Below are positions 1 through 8,802 of a stretch of DNA of 64,000 bases, piece after piece. A model generated the notes under the pieces. It made no database searches, had not been told where the DNA came from, and saw only the letters and a list, made by a program, of their open reading frames with translations. The position numbers and the translations under genes are program-made. Numbering within the stretch: position 1 is the stretch's first letter; each line of letters begins with the position of its first letter. The stretch spans positions 134,694,306 to 134,758,305 of the forward strand of contig OZ038381.1 of assembly GCA_964036045.1 (NCBI GenBank). Direction: 5' to 3'. The DNA comes from Eutreptiella sp. 'Long Island Sound 2002'. Its lineage: Eukaryota > Euglenozoa > Euglenophyceae > Eutreptiales > Eutreptiaceae.

Positions 1-1
1 C

Positions 2-1777
2 ACCCACTACCACACCCCCACCGCCGCCGCCACCGCCGACCAGCAGGCATGGCTCTCCCCCTGCTTTCACACGGTACCCCCGGACCACCCGGCGCACGTA
101 GCCTGGACCCGAACACCCACGGCGACATGGACGTTCACCAACGAGCAGGCAGACCCGGACAGCGTAGCCATGGAGTACGACCGCTGCGACCCACACCGCG
201 CAGGACCTCAGGAGGCACCCATGCGCCCCCTACAGCACAAATGCCCCACCCTCCGCGGCGACAAGGACGACACGGAGCGGCGACAGACCATCACGTGCCA
301 GAAATTCCACCCCAATACGGGATACCTCTTCCACCTGATGTACGCGTATATCACCCAGGGACGCCCAGACAGGGGCCTCCTCCGCCTCACCCCACGAGCC
401 CAGGCCATCATCACCCAGGGAATAGGCGTCTATGCAGCGCCACTACTGCAACCCACGCAAATCACCGCCAGAACCACCCAGGGTAACCCCATCTACGTCT
501 ATCACCCCACAGCAATCGCCCGCCTACCCATACCCAGCGACACCGACATCATCTACTTCACTGACGCATCCGGCACCCAGCAACGCACCCCCACGGTCGG
601 TTGCGCCTCCGTGCGCATCACCCGGCGCGCGGACAGCCTCCACGTGGAACACCACACCGGGACCACCATCTTTGGGGCGTCCTCCCACGGCGAACTGCGC
701 ACCATGGCAGACGCCGTCACCGCCACACCGCCACCCACGACGGTCCGGCCCCGCAACATCTGGGTAGTCGTGGACGCCACGGTCGACATCCACCTCACCA
801 GGCGCCTTGCGGACCTACCCCTCCACAAAGCACTCGATTCCGGCCACACCACACAAGCGTTGGGACTATGGATGGCCTTCAAGGGCATGCACCCCCAGGA
901 CGCCCTACACATCGTCAAGCAGGAGTCGCACCGCTACGCATACGGCAATGGACGCGCAGACACGCAGGCCAAACACCAGAACACCAACCACACCCCAGGG
1001 CTCGAACGCGTGCGACTGGACACCCCACACCACAGCCACCTGCAGCACCTGCCCCCGATACCCCTGGCCGCACAGCCCCCCCAATGGATGCCCGAGGACA
1101 CGCCGTACACGGATCGAGACAAGCAGTACCACTACCCCACACCCATCCAGCAACTCGCCGCCACACTGGGCCACCCAGCAAACACCGAACTCCTCCGACG
1201 CCTCGAAAACTCCGTCCACACCCCCCTCTACTACTCCGCCCTGCGCCCGGATAGCCTCCCAGCACACCTACAAAAGCCCCGACTCCAGCTCGCCCTCGAA
1301 CAACTTCCCCTCCTCACCCGATACCACCGATGGTATACGCGCCGCTCGATCCACGTCCCCGCAGGACACACCAAATGCATCTGCAGCCGCGCGGAAGAAG
1401 AAACGTGGGACCACTTCAAGGCGTGCTCCCTGTACAGGGGACTGGACACCCTCACAGACTGGAACCCAACCCACACCATCGCACAGCACGCCGGATGGCT
1501 GGCACAGTCCCCGGCGACCCAGCAACTCACCACCGTCCTCAAGCAGACGGAGGTGCTCGAGGCAGTCCGCAGGGGACTCGTCCCCACTGCCGTCTACACC
1601 TTACTACGCACCCACGCGGAGGACCCCCAGGCCACGGCGGCACACATGCAGCGAACGGCTGTTGCCAAGACGGCGGAGCAGCTCACATACCGCACCCACA
1701 AATACCTGCAGCATGCGGCAACCCTGCCACCAACAGACCAAGCCCACCTCCTCAAACTCCTGTTCTACCAACCATGA
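2..1777 (+). CDS. 3' part of a LINE-like pol ORF: RNase H domain and Cys/His knuckle (5' end outside window)
   Basis: The frame is already open at base 2, so this is the C-terminal part of a longer protein; the ATG at 170 is only the first long-ORF start inside the window. Counting from that ATG, an RNase H-like core is visible: a TDASG motif with D132, E175 in HGELRTMADA, D202 in VVVDATVD, and D264 in a GNGRADTQAKHQ motif. Further on there is a knuckle C403-x-C405-x9-H415-x3-C419, of the kind found near the end of non-LTR retrotransposon polymerases. No reverse transcriptase motif lies inside the window; it would be expected upstream. The ORF ends with TGA at 1775-1777, and a second in-frame TGA follows at 1790-1792. 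The next ORF continues in the same frame. Assignment to a non-LTR (LINE-like) element is inference from the RNase H plus knuckle order. Confidence 0.72.
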   Translation, partial: THYHTPTAAATADQQAWLSPCFHTVPPDHPAHVAWTRTPTATWTFTNEQADPDSVAMEYDRCDPHRAGPQEAPMRPLQHKCPTLRGDKDDTERRQTITCQKFHPNTGYLFHLMYAYITQGRPDRGLLRLTPRAQAIITQGIGVYAAPLLQPTQITARTTQGNPIYVYHPTAIARLPIPSDTDIIYFTDASGTQQRTPTVGCASVRITRRADSLHVEHHTGTTIFGASSHGELRTMADAVTATPPPTTVRPRNIWVVVDATVDIHLTRRLADLPLHKALDSGHTTQALGLWMAFKGMHPQDALHIVKQESHRYAYGNGRADTQAKHQNTNHTPGLERVRLDTPHHSHLQHLPPIPLAAQPPQWMPEDTPYTDRDKQYHYPTPIQQLAATLGHPANTELLRRLENSVHTPLYYSALRPDSLPAHLQKPRLQLALEQLPLLTRYHRWYTRRSIHVPAGHTKCICSRAEEETWDHFKACSLYRGLDTLTDWNPTHTIAQHAGWLAQSPATQQLTTVLKQTEVLEAVRRGLVPTAVYTLLRTHAEDPQATAAHMQRTAVAKTAEQLTYRTHKYLQHAATLPPTDQAHLLKLLFYQP

Positions 1778-1792
1778 GAACCTACCCCGTGA

Positions 1793-4700
1793 CATACCAA
1801 CACCGAACCCCCACCACGTCTACACACCGTCCACCGGGCACAGCACTGGCACAGCACACACGGGCGCCACAGGCACCGCACACGCTCCCACCAGCATGCG
1901 CGCGCCACCAGCCCCCATCCCCCCACGCCGCCGTCCGTCCACAGGTACCACCAACCACCAGCCACCGCATGCCCCCTCTGCGCTCGCCAGCGGCTACCAC
2001 AGACAGCCCTGCCCTGCAACCCAGACCACTGGGTCTGCCTGGGAGCCGCGCACCGCCTCACCCACTGCCCCCACTGCGGGGACCTCAACCCCCGCCACCG
2101 CGAACGGCCCGCGGCCCCAGCCGCACCCCCCCCCGCCAGCCACCCCAGCTTCTTCGGGTACCTCACCGACACTCTCCGGGACCAACTGGGAGGGTACTAC
2201 GTGGCGGACGCGGCGGACCACGCATGGGCCATAGCCGTGGCCACGGGCAACACACCCCTGCCCCCCCACAGCCCACCCCTACGCCACAGCGGAGGCGGCT
2301 TGAACGTGGCGGCCCGCCACATCCTCCTCGCCCTATACCTCCACCACCGAGACCTACACCTCCCAGACCCACAACTCCCGGCCCCCCAAGCAGCAGCCCT
2401 GACGCCGGAAGCGTGGGCCGACACGGCACCAGAGGAGATAGCAGCCTACCTCCGAGCCACGTGCCGCCGGTTCGCAAACGCCCTCGGCCGACGGAAGGGA
2501 ACACCTTACCCCCTCAGCGCACTCCTCTACCCGGCACACCACCCCCACCCCACACAACGGACACCCCCGGAGGGCTGGGCGTCTTTCCGGGACACACACC
2601 TGGCCGCCCCCGACGAGGCCACCGCCACGCGGATGAGCCTCACGGACCAGGAGGCCTACGTCAGAGGCCTCAAGACGAGCCTCCAAGAGGCACACCGCTG
2701 GCGCGCCCGCTCCCCGTCGCCCCCACGGGGACAGGGGGGTTCACCCGCCCCCGACACCCACCAGGCCAAGAAGACCAAGGGGCACCGGCACCAGGGGGCC
2801 CGCCAACGCGCCCGCCAGCAGGGCGCGACGCCCCGACAAAGGCCCGGATCCAGCCACACCGCACCGCCCCACGCCCAGACCCCCGGGGCACACCAGCAAC
2901 ACCACCACCACCAACGCCCACCGCCACCACCTTACCGCAGCACCCAAACCCTGCAGCCCAGTCAGCCACCACCGCCCACACACGTCCACACCATGCCAGG
3001 ACCACCGTACGCGCAGAACCAGGGGACATGGCACCACCAACACCACCACCGCGCCCCCGTCCCTCCCAACCCCTACCCCCTAATGCCCCCAAGCTACAGC
3101 GGCCCCCACCAGCTACATCCCCACCACGCCCCAGCACAACCAGGCCCCGCGAACCACCCACCCCACATAGCGCACATCACCGCACCACACCATCACGTGT
3201 ACCACCACCACCAGCCCCTGCCGCCACACCCACCAACGCCGGGGTACCACACACAACCGACACACCCTCCACACCACCACCACGCGGTCCAGCACCACCC
3301 GCCGCCCCCGCTACACGGACCCACGGCATACGAGCCACGGTACACCCCCATGGACCCGCGAGGAGCCGCGCACGCACACCGGCAACACCAGGACCGAGTA
3401 GGGGCGCCCCACCACCACCAACAGCCCCCCCACCCACACCCCATACCAGCGAGCACCATCCACCAGCAGCCACCCATCACATACGGACCACAGCCCCACC
3501 CGGGGGCTCATGCGGTCGCCTCCCACCCGCACCCCGGCACCGCGACCAGTCAAGAACCGCAAGGGCCACACGGCGCACACACGCAACACCCACACGACCA
3601 ACAGGGACGCCCGGACCCCCAGCCGGCACAACACCCACCCCCGCCCCCCCCACCCCACCACCACCAGCAGCCCCCCGACCCACACCCCATACCAGCGAGC
3701 ACCATCCACCGGCAGCCACCCATTACATACGGACCACAGCCCCACCCGGACGCTCATACGGCCGCCTCCCACCCACACCCCGGCACCACAACCAGTCAGG
3801 AACCGCAAGGACCACACGGCGCACACACGCAACACCCACACGACCCACAGGGACGCCCAGACCCCCAGCCAGCACAACACCCACCCCCGCCCCCCCCACC
3901 ACCAACAGCGCCACCCCCACACCACCCCCCCCCGCCCCCCCCCCGAGACCAGGCCACGGACACAACACGCGGCAGCCAGCACCAACCAATCGATGTCGAT
4001 GCCCCCGCCGACACATGCCACCGCGAATCCCCCCTCCCGCGGCCGCCGCAAGAGACCCCATCACCGGACCCCGCGCGCGACAACGATGACCACCCCCCCC
4101 AACCCACACCACCCCCCCCATCACACCCCGCACCACCAGTCGCCGCACCGGCCGAGCCCTACGCCCTGCACAACCCCGCAGCGGTACGGCAGCACCTCCG
4201 GGGGGTCGGGGAACAGGACGTCGTGCTGTACCTCCGCACCTCCGGCACCAGCACCCCCATCCGGGCGGCCACCCTGGTCCAGGCGGCCACCCTGGGGGAA
4301 GGCGTCAGAGACTTCCTCTTCGACGCCTTCCTCCACGTCGCCCGACACGAGCGCCCCCCACGCGCCACCCCGGACGGCGAGAGCCCGCCCCCCACGGGGA
4401 GCCGGATCTGGGTACCCCCCATCGACTGGGGGCGACACCTGGTCGGACACCCCGTGCCAGAGCGGGACAGCACCCAGGGCCGCACCCGCTACCGCGAGCC
4501 CAACATGGCCCACCCCCCACCCGACGCCACCCCCAACAGAACCAAGGAGTGGGAGCGGGAAACATGGGTGGCCCGGATGGCCTCCCTAAGCAACTTCCGG
4601 CACCACGTCCCGGGGGACATCCCCACCCCCGACGAGCAGCAGCCAGCCCCCTCCACGTACATGACCCTCATGTACAATCTGCACTACACCCTCTCCACCA

Positions 4701-5248
4701 CCACCTACCACGCACCCACAGACCACTGGGTGGTACACGGCACCGACTCCCTCCTCCCCGCCGACTACACCCCCCCCACACACAACCCGGGCCCCGACAC
4801 GTACGCCAGGGCGGAAGACCCGGACGACCCCCACATCTGGGGCACGTGGGAACCCGAATCCCTGGACGCGCTGCTCTCCATCCGCAGCAGCTACCAGGGC
4901 CTAGGTAGGGCGATGTATTGCCTCGCCAAGTGGACCCAACGGACCTGGGGGATCCCCGCGGACCGATGGGTGTGGGTGGTCACGCTGCGCCCCCAGCAGA
5001 TGGAAGCCCCCCCAAACCGCGGGGGACCCACCCCCCCACGCCCCACCACCCCACAACTATGCCCGTACATGGTGGCAGCCCGCCTCATGGCGCTGCTATG
5101 GCCGGGCCCCCACACCCCCACCCAAAACTACCCCCACCTCACAGAGGGGGACATGCCCGGCATCCAGCGATGCTTCTTCGAGACCCTCGACTACCTCCAG
5201 CAGACACACCCCCGCGTCCTGGAGCAGATATGGCCACCCCCCGGGTAA
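1793..5248 (+). CDS. second ORF of the LINE-like element: His/Pro-rich protein of unknown function with CxxC pairs
   Basis: The frame is open from the TGA at 1790 to the TAA at 5246-5248, the same frame as the upstream pol-like ORF. No ATG occurs in its first part. A GTG at 2201 is a possible start, but the peptide upstream of it already looks protein-like: CPLC (codons 1970-1981), CPHC (2066-2077) and SFFGYLTDTLRDQLGGYY (2147-2200), so the CxxC pairs probably belong to the protein. Next come a globular-looking stretch (about 2200-2720), a long His/Pro/Gln-rich low-complexity centre with a 246-bp duplication (about 2720-4140), and a C-terminal region of normal composition (about 4140-5248) with many Trp and Tyr. 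I recognise no family. Translation by readthrough or reinitiation after the two TGA codons is inferred. The overlapping long frames on both strands are composition artefacts. Confidence 0.6.
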   Translation, partial: HTNTEPPPRLHTVHRAQHWHSTHGRHRHRTRSHQHARATSPHPPTPPSVHRYHQPPATACPLCARQRLPQTALPCNPDHWVCLGAAHRLTHCPHCGDLNPRHRERPAAPAAPPPASHPSFFGYLTDTLRDQLGGYYVADAADHAWAIAVATGNTPLPPHSPPLRHSGGGLNVAARHILLALYLHHRDLHLPDPQLPAPQAAALTPEAWADTAPEEIAAYLRATCRRFANALGRRKGTPYPLSALLYPAHHPHPTQRTPPEGWASFRDTHLAAPDEATATRMSLTDQEAYVRGLKTSLQEAHRWRARSPSPPRGQGGSPAPDTHQAKKTKGHRHQGARQRARQQGATPRQRPGSSHTAPPHAQTPGAHQQHHHHQRPPPPPYRSTQTLQPSQPPPPTHVHTMPGPPYAQNQGTWHHQHHHRAPVPPNPYPLMPPSYSGPHQLHPHHAPAQPGPANHPPHIAHITAPHHHVYHHHQPLPPHPPTPGYHTQPTHPPHHHHAVQHHPPPPLHGPTAYEPRYTPMDPRGAAHAHRQHQDRVGAPHHHQQPPHPHPIPASTIHQQPPITYGPQPHPGAHAVASHPHPGTATSQEPQGPHGAHTQHPHDQQGRPDPQPAQHPPPPPPPHHHQQPPDPHPIPASTIHRQPPITYGPQPHPDAHTAASHPHPGTTTSQEPQGPHGAHTQHPHDPQGRPDPQPAQHPPPPPPPPTAPPPHHPPPPPPRDQATDTTRGSQHQPIDVDAPADTCHRESPLPRPPQETPSPDPARDNDDHPPQPTPPPPSHPAPPVAAPAEPYALHNPAAVRQHLRGVGEQDVVLYLRTSGTSTPIRAATLVQAATLGEGVRDFLFDAFLHVARHERPPRATPDGESPPPTGSRIWVPPIDWGRHLVGHPVPERDSTQGRTRYREPNMAHPPPDATPNRTKEWERETWVARMASLSNFRHHVPGDIPTPDEQQPAPSTYMTLMYNLHYTLSTTTYHAPTDHWVVHGTDSLLPADYTPPTHNPGPDTYARAEDPDDPHIWGTWEPESLDALLSIRSSYQGLGRAMYCLAKWTQRTWGIPADRWVWVVTLRPQQMEAPPNRGGPTPPRPTTPQLCPYMVAARLMALLWPGPHTPTQNYPHLTEGDMPGIQRCFFETLDYLQQTHPRVLEQIWPPPG
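3410..3903 (+). repeat. 246-bp tandem duplication inside the His/Pro-rich ORF
   Basis: Two units of 246 bp (82 codons) lie at about 3410-3655 and 3656-3901. The shared word ccataccagc at 3441 recurs at 3687. The length is a multiple of three, so the duplication keeps the frame, and the encoded units differ at only a few residues. Confidence 0.85.
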
Positions 5249-6499
5249 CCCACGTGCCCGCACAGCCGAGACAACACCGCCACGCCAGCACCAGCACGCA
5301 CGGATCACCAGGGAAAACACGCGCACACGCCCGATGCCCGAACCTGCACCCGCGTTCTCGCTACTTACAGGACCCAGCATCATACGCCCGCCCCCGAGGC
5401 CCGGGACCCTCCGCCGTCTCCCGCGGCCCTCTCCTCCGCCTCCGACTCCACAACCTCCACCACCACGACCACCTCATCCACCACCACCACCACCACGTCC
5501 TCATCCAACACTCCACCCCCCAGGCCGCGGAGGACACCTCCCAAACGGGCCTCCAAACCCGCCCCCACCGCGAGCAGCCCCACCGCCGCCAAAGCCCACG
5601 CCCCGGCGAAGCCCATGCCCACGACCCAGCCGAAGCCCAAGGCCGCCGCCAAAGGGCGGCCCGCAGCCAAGCCCAAGCCCAGGCCCAAACCCGGCGCCAC
5701 GACGGCAGCTCGGGCCCGGCCCCCCCAGGATGTCCTCTACGACATCCGGCCCCAGCCGTCCCAGGCCCGAAGGCAGCAGCGCCCAGCGCGGCGCCCCCCC
5801 ACCGTCACCGACACCACCGCCGCCACCTTCATGGCGGAGCGCGCCGCGGCCGAAGCGCGGCGCGCCTCGTCCCACCACCTCCCAAAGCCCGCACCCCGGG
5901 CCCACGGACCGCTCCAGGGTCCACCAGCAGCGCCCACGCCCCCCTACCGGCCCCCGATGACAGCCCACATGCAACGCATGCCCCACTACCGCCGCCGCCA
6001 CGAATCCCCGCCCAACCCCGAGGCGGAGACCGTACGCGCACACCCGCGGGTCCACATCCGCGTACACCCCCACTCCCCACGCACCCCCACGGAACAGGAC
6101 TACGAGGAATCCCCCAGGCCCGCCACCGCCGCCGGCCCCCACGACCCCATCACACCCACCCACGCCCACTCCTCCGCCCAAGACCGCAGGCCCGCCCAGG
6201 AACAGTGGTGGCAGCGCTGGACCCACACGCAGCTCTGGGAGCTGCGGAAGTGGGCCCGGGGAGAGCCCTCCCTCGAGGGCCTGGTCCATCGGCCCCGCAA
6301 GGGGTCGGTGGAAAACTGCCGCCTCCGGCCGGCGGGGGGGTGGATGCCGCAGGCCGCATGGGAAGCCATGCTGGCCGATGCGCTCCACCCCCTGGGAGTC
6401 CACCCCCGCAACCTCCCCGCGCCCCAGGACCACCCGTACGTCCTCAGGCGCCTGCGGGAGACCCTCCAGGAAGCACGGCGAGACGGCATCCGCCTGTGA
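5249..6499 (+). CDS. third ORF of the LINE-like element: basic Pro/Ala/Lys-rich N-terminus with a Trp-rich C-terminal region
   Basis: The frame is open from the TAA at 5246-5248 to the TGA at 6497-6499, again in the frame of the two upstream ORFs. The first ATG is at 5615 (294 aa). The stretch before it (5249-5614) is open and reads as Ser/Thr-rich then basic sequence, so the protein may be longer through readthrough. From 5615 the N-terminus is a Lys/Pro/Ala-rich tract, typical of a nucleic-acid-binding tail. The C-terminal third (about 6200-6499) has normal composition, with a WWQRWTHTQLWELRKWARG stretch and a helical Arg/Leu-rich end. No known domain is recognised. Its place downstream of a pol-like ORF is unusual for a LINE, where the accessory ORF normally comes first. 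Confidence 0.5.
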   Translation, partial: PTCPHSRDNTATPAPARTDHQGKHAHTPDARTCTRVLATYRTQHHTPAPEARDPPPSPAALSSASDSTTSTTTTTSSTTTTTTSSSNTPPPRPRRTPPKRASKPAPTASSPTAAKAHAPAKPMPTTQPKPKAAAKGRPAAKPKPRPKPGATTAARARPPQDVLYDIRPQPSQARRQQRPARRPPTVTDTTAATFMAERAAAEARRASSHHLPKPAPRAHGPLQGPPAAPTPPYRPPMTAHMQRMPHYRRRHESPPNPEAETVRAHPRVHIRVHPHSPRTPTEQDYEESPRPATAAGPHDPITPTHAHSSAQDRRPAQEQWWQRWTHTQLWELRKWARGEPSLEGLVHRPRKGSVENCRLRPAGGWMPQAAWEAMLADALHPLGVHPRNLPAPQDHPYVLRRLRETLQEARRDGIRL

Positions 6500-7404
6500 G
6501 ACATCACCCAAAGCCCAGCCCCGCACGCACACACCCCCTCACCACCCCACAAGCGTCGGCGCACCGACACCGGCGACACCCACAACACCCCAGAAGCCCT
6601 GCGCGCCACACAACACGACGCGCCTGACCCCCCGGCCAGCGGCGCCGCCATCTAACCCCGTTATCCAGCACAGCACCACCACGGGGCGCCACCCCAGGCC
6701 CCGCCCAGAAGTCACCAAACAAACCGGACGCCGAAGGAAGCCAACGCACACGACAACGAGCACCACTACGCCCAAAGACGCCGAACCCGGGCCCGATACC
6801 GTGGGCTCCTCTCCACCCTCAGCACGACACACACGTCACTGACGTCACTCCTCCGCCATGCCCCCTCCCACGCCACCGCCCCGCCCCCCCCCCCCTCCCG
6901 CCGCACGTCCCCACGCCGCCCAGCACCCAGCCCCGCACACTGCGCCACAGCATCGCCCTAGTCCGGCTCCTCCACCATCGCGGCGCTTGGCACCTCACAG
7001 TAGACCGCCGTCCTATGGTCCCGCTCCCCCCAGCACCACTCCCAGGGCCGCACCCGACCCACGCCGTGTTCGCCCCCACGTCGCGGGCCGCGGACATCCT
7101 CCCGCTCCCCACCACCACCCCTCCCGGGCATCGCATACTACTTACCGCCAACCCCTCGGTCCTCAGTGAGGTCCCCATCGGGCACGCCGACGCCCTGCAC
7201 GTGCGCCCGCAGCTGCCCAACCTGCACGCTGCGTACGCCCCCGGTGCGCCCGCCGACCCCTCCGTGTGGGACTCCCAGTGAGGCCACCGGCCAACGGCCG
7301 GCCCACACGCACCACCCCGCACCCGCCTCGGGCGCACGACTCCGTGGACGCCGCTACCCACACGCCCGGCCCCGCGCAACCGCCTAACCGAGCCAGAACA
7401 CAAG
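6500..7404 (+). other. C-rich non-coding stretch behind the third ORF
   Basis: No convincing gene is seen. Open frames here exist on both strands at once and have Pro/His/Arg or Gly/Arg/Val composition expected from C-rich DNA. It is probably the 3' untranslated part of the LINE-like element. Confidence 0.45.
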
Positions 7405-7757
7405 CACAAATCAAACCCGAGCCACACCCCGAAACCGCTAACCCTTGACTCCTAACCAAACCCGCCGAGGGAACAACGCAACCACAGCCCACACCCACAG
7501 CCCACACAGCCGCCTAACCAGCCAGCACCAGAAGCAAAGAAACACCTCACCAAACCCACCCTGACCCAAGCCAAACCAGGCCGAAGCCCCAACACAAATC
7601 AAACCCGAGCCACAACCCAAAACCGTCAACCCTTGACTCCAAACCAGGCCCGCTGAGGGAAATGCGTAGACACAGCCCACAGCCACAGCCCACACAGCCG
7701 CCTAACCAGCCAGCACCAGAAGCAAAGAGACACCTAACCAAACCCACCCTGACCCAT
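7405..7757 (+). repeat. 188-bp tandem duplication in the 3' non-coding part
   Basis: The word cacaaatcaaacccgagcc starts at 7405 and again at 7593. The whole block up to accaaacccaccctgaccca is repeated once with few differences, giving a period of 188 bp with the second unit ending near 7757. Confidence 0.85.
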
Positions 7758-7910
7758 ACCCATGTACATCAGGACACGCGAGCCGCACCCCTGGGGCGCG
7801 ACCGCCGCCACTGCACAGGCGACACACGCCAGAGGACACAACGCTATAGCACCGCCGCACCAGCTGCCCATGCCTGTGCCTGCAGTGTACGCGCGCCTCT
7901 GCTTTCCTCT
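7758..7910. other. short non-coding stretch before the T/A tract
   Basis: No gene, RNA or repeat is recognised. It is continuous in composition with the preceding 3' untranslated stretch. Confidence 0.4.
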
Positions 7911-7986
7911 TTTTTGTTTTTTCTTTTTCTTTTTTCAAAAAAAAAAAAAACAAAAAACAAAAAAAAAAAAAAACAAAAAAAAAAAA
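7911..7986 (+). other. T-rich tract followed directly by a long A-rich tract; likely 3' tail of the LINE-like element
   Basis: Bases 7911-7935 are almost all T with a few C and G, and 7937-7986 are almost all A with a few C. This is the sharpest composition change in the window. The A tract on the + strand would fit the poly(A) tail of the element upstream, and the T tract just before it could pair with it as a hairpin. Confidence 0.6.
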
Positions 7987-8051
7987 CGAACGTTAGGGGG
8001 GGAGGAAGAGGGACACATCCACCCATGGCACACGCGCACCGCACACGGCAC

Positions 8052-8216
8052 GCACACCGGTAAACAGGAGCCCAGGGGCCCAGGACACCGCACATGCAAC
8101 ACAACACACCGAGCGGGCACACCGGTGAACAGGAGCCAGCTGGCCCAGGACACCGCAGACGCACCACAGCAAACCGCGCGGGCACACCGGTGAACAGGAG
8201 CCCAACGGCCCAGGAC
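8052..8216 (+). repeat. 65-bp tandem repeat, about 2.5 units
   Basis: The word gcacaccggt followed by aacaggagcc starts at 8052, 8117 and 8182, exactly 65 bp apart, each followed by a cccagga word. The third unit is partial. Confidence 0.88.
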
Positions 8217-8802
8217 GCTACACACACGTAGGGCAGCCGAGGGACAGGAAAGAACCAATACCCCATGGGTCGGACGCACTGGGGCGACCCAGCCGACCCA
8301 CCGGGCCAGTGGCAGGAGCGGTACTCCAAAGCCACTGGTCCGAGCCCGGCCAGGCTGCATCGAGGACCATGGCAAACGTCACCCGGAGCCATGGAAGCAA
8401 CCGGTGACAGGCGAGCCGGTACACAGTCCAGGAGGGGGTCACCTGCCAAGCAGAGTGGCCCCGCAACTCAAGCCACAAGGGTGAGGCGGTCGTACCGTAG
8501 ACAAGCGGGAGCAATACCCCTCGTGGTGAGAGATACTCCACACGGCTGGGCAGCCCCCCAGAGCTGCCGCCCAAAGGAGGGGGCATGTGGCCCTACCCAT
8601 GGACACATGTGGGGACACCCTCCCACCTGGGACACATGGACCGGGTGGCCGCGACAATGCCTTCCCAAGCACATGCGGGAGCGGCTCAAGAGGCACCTGA
8701 CATAGGGCAGTGGGAGGGACAGGACGTCACCTTGGTAAGACCTTCTTCCTGCAATGTCAAAGGAGGCATTCCGAGCTCCCGAAGATACCTACCTACCTAC
8801 CT
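8217..8802. other. linker between the 65-bp repeat and the satellite; no gene seen
   Basis: A 146-codon + strand frame (8265-8705) is open, but its composition is unremarkable and it matches nothing I know. The segment ends in four ACCT copies (8787-8802) directly against the first satellite monomer, so the junction lies in a microsatellite. Confidence 0.45.

Noticed and set aside
1330-4089. 919-codon + strand frame overlapping the first two ORFs
   Set aside because: Composition is Pro/Arg/Thr from C-rich DNA; the RNase H, knuckle, CxxC and C-terminal signals all lie in the other frame.
8265-8705. 146-codon + strand frame in the linker
   Set aside because: No recognisable domain, unremarkable composition and no homologue in the window.
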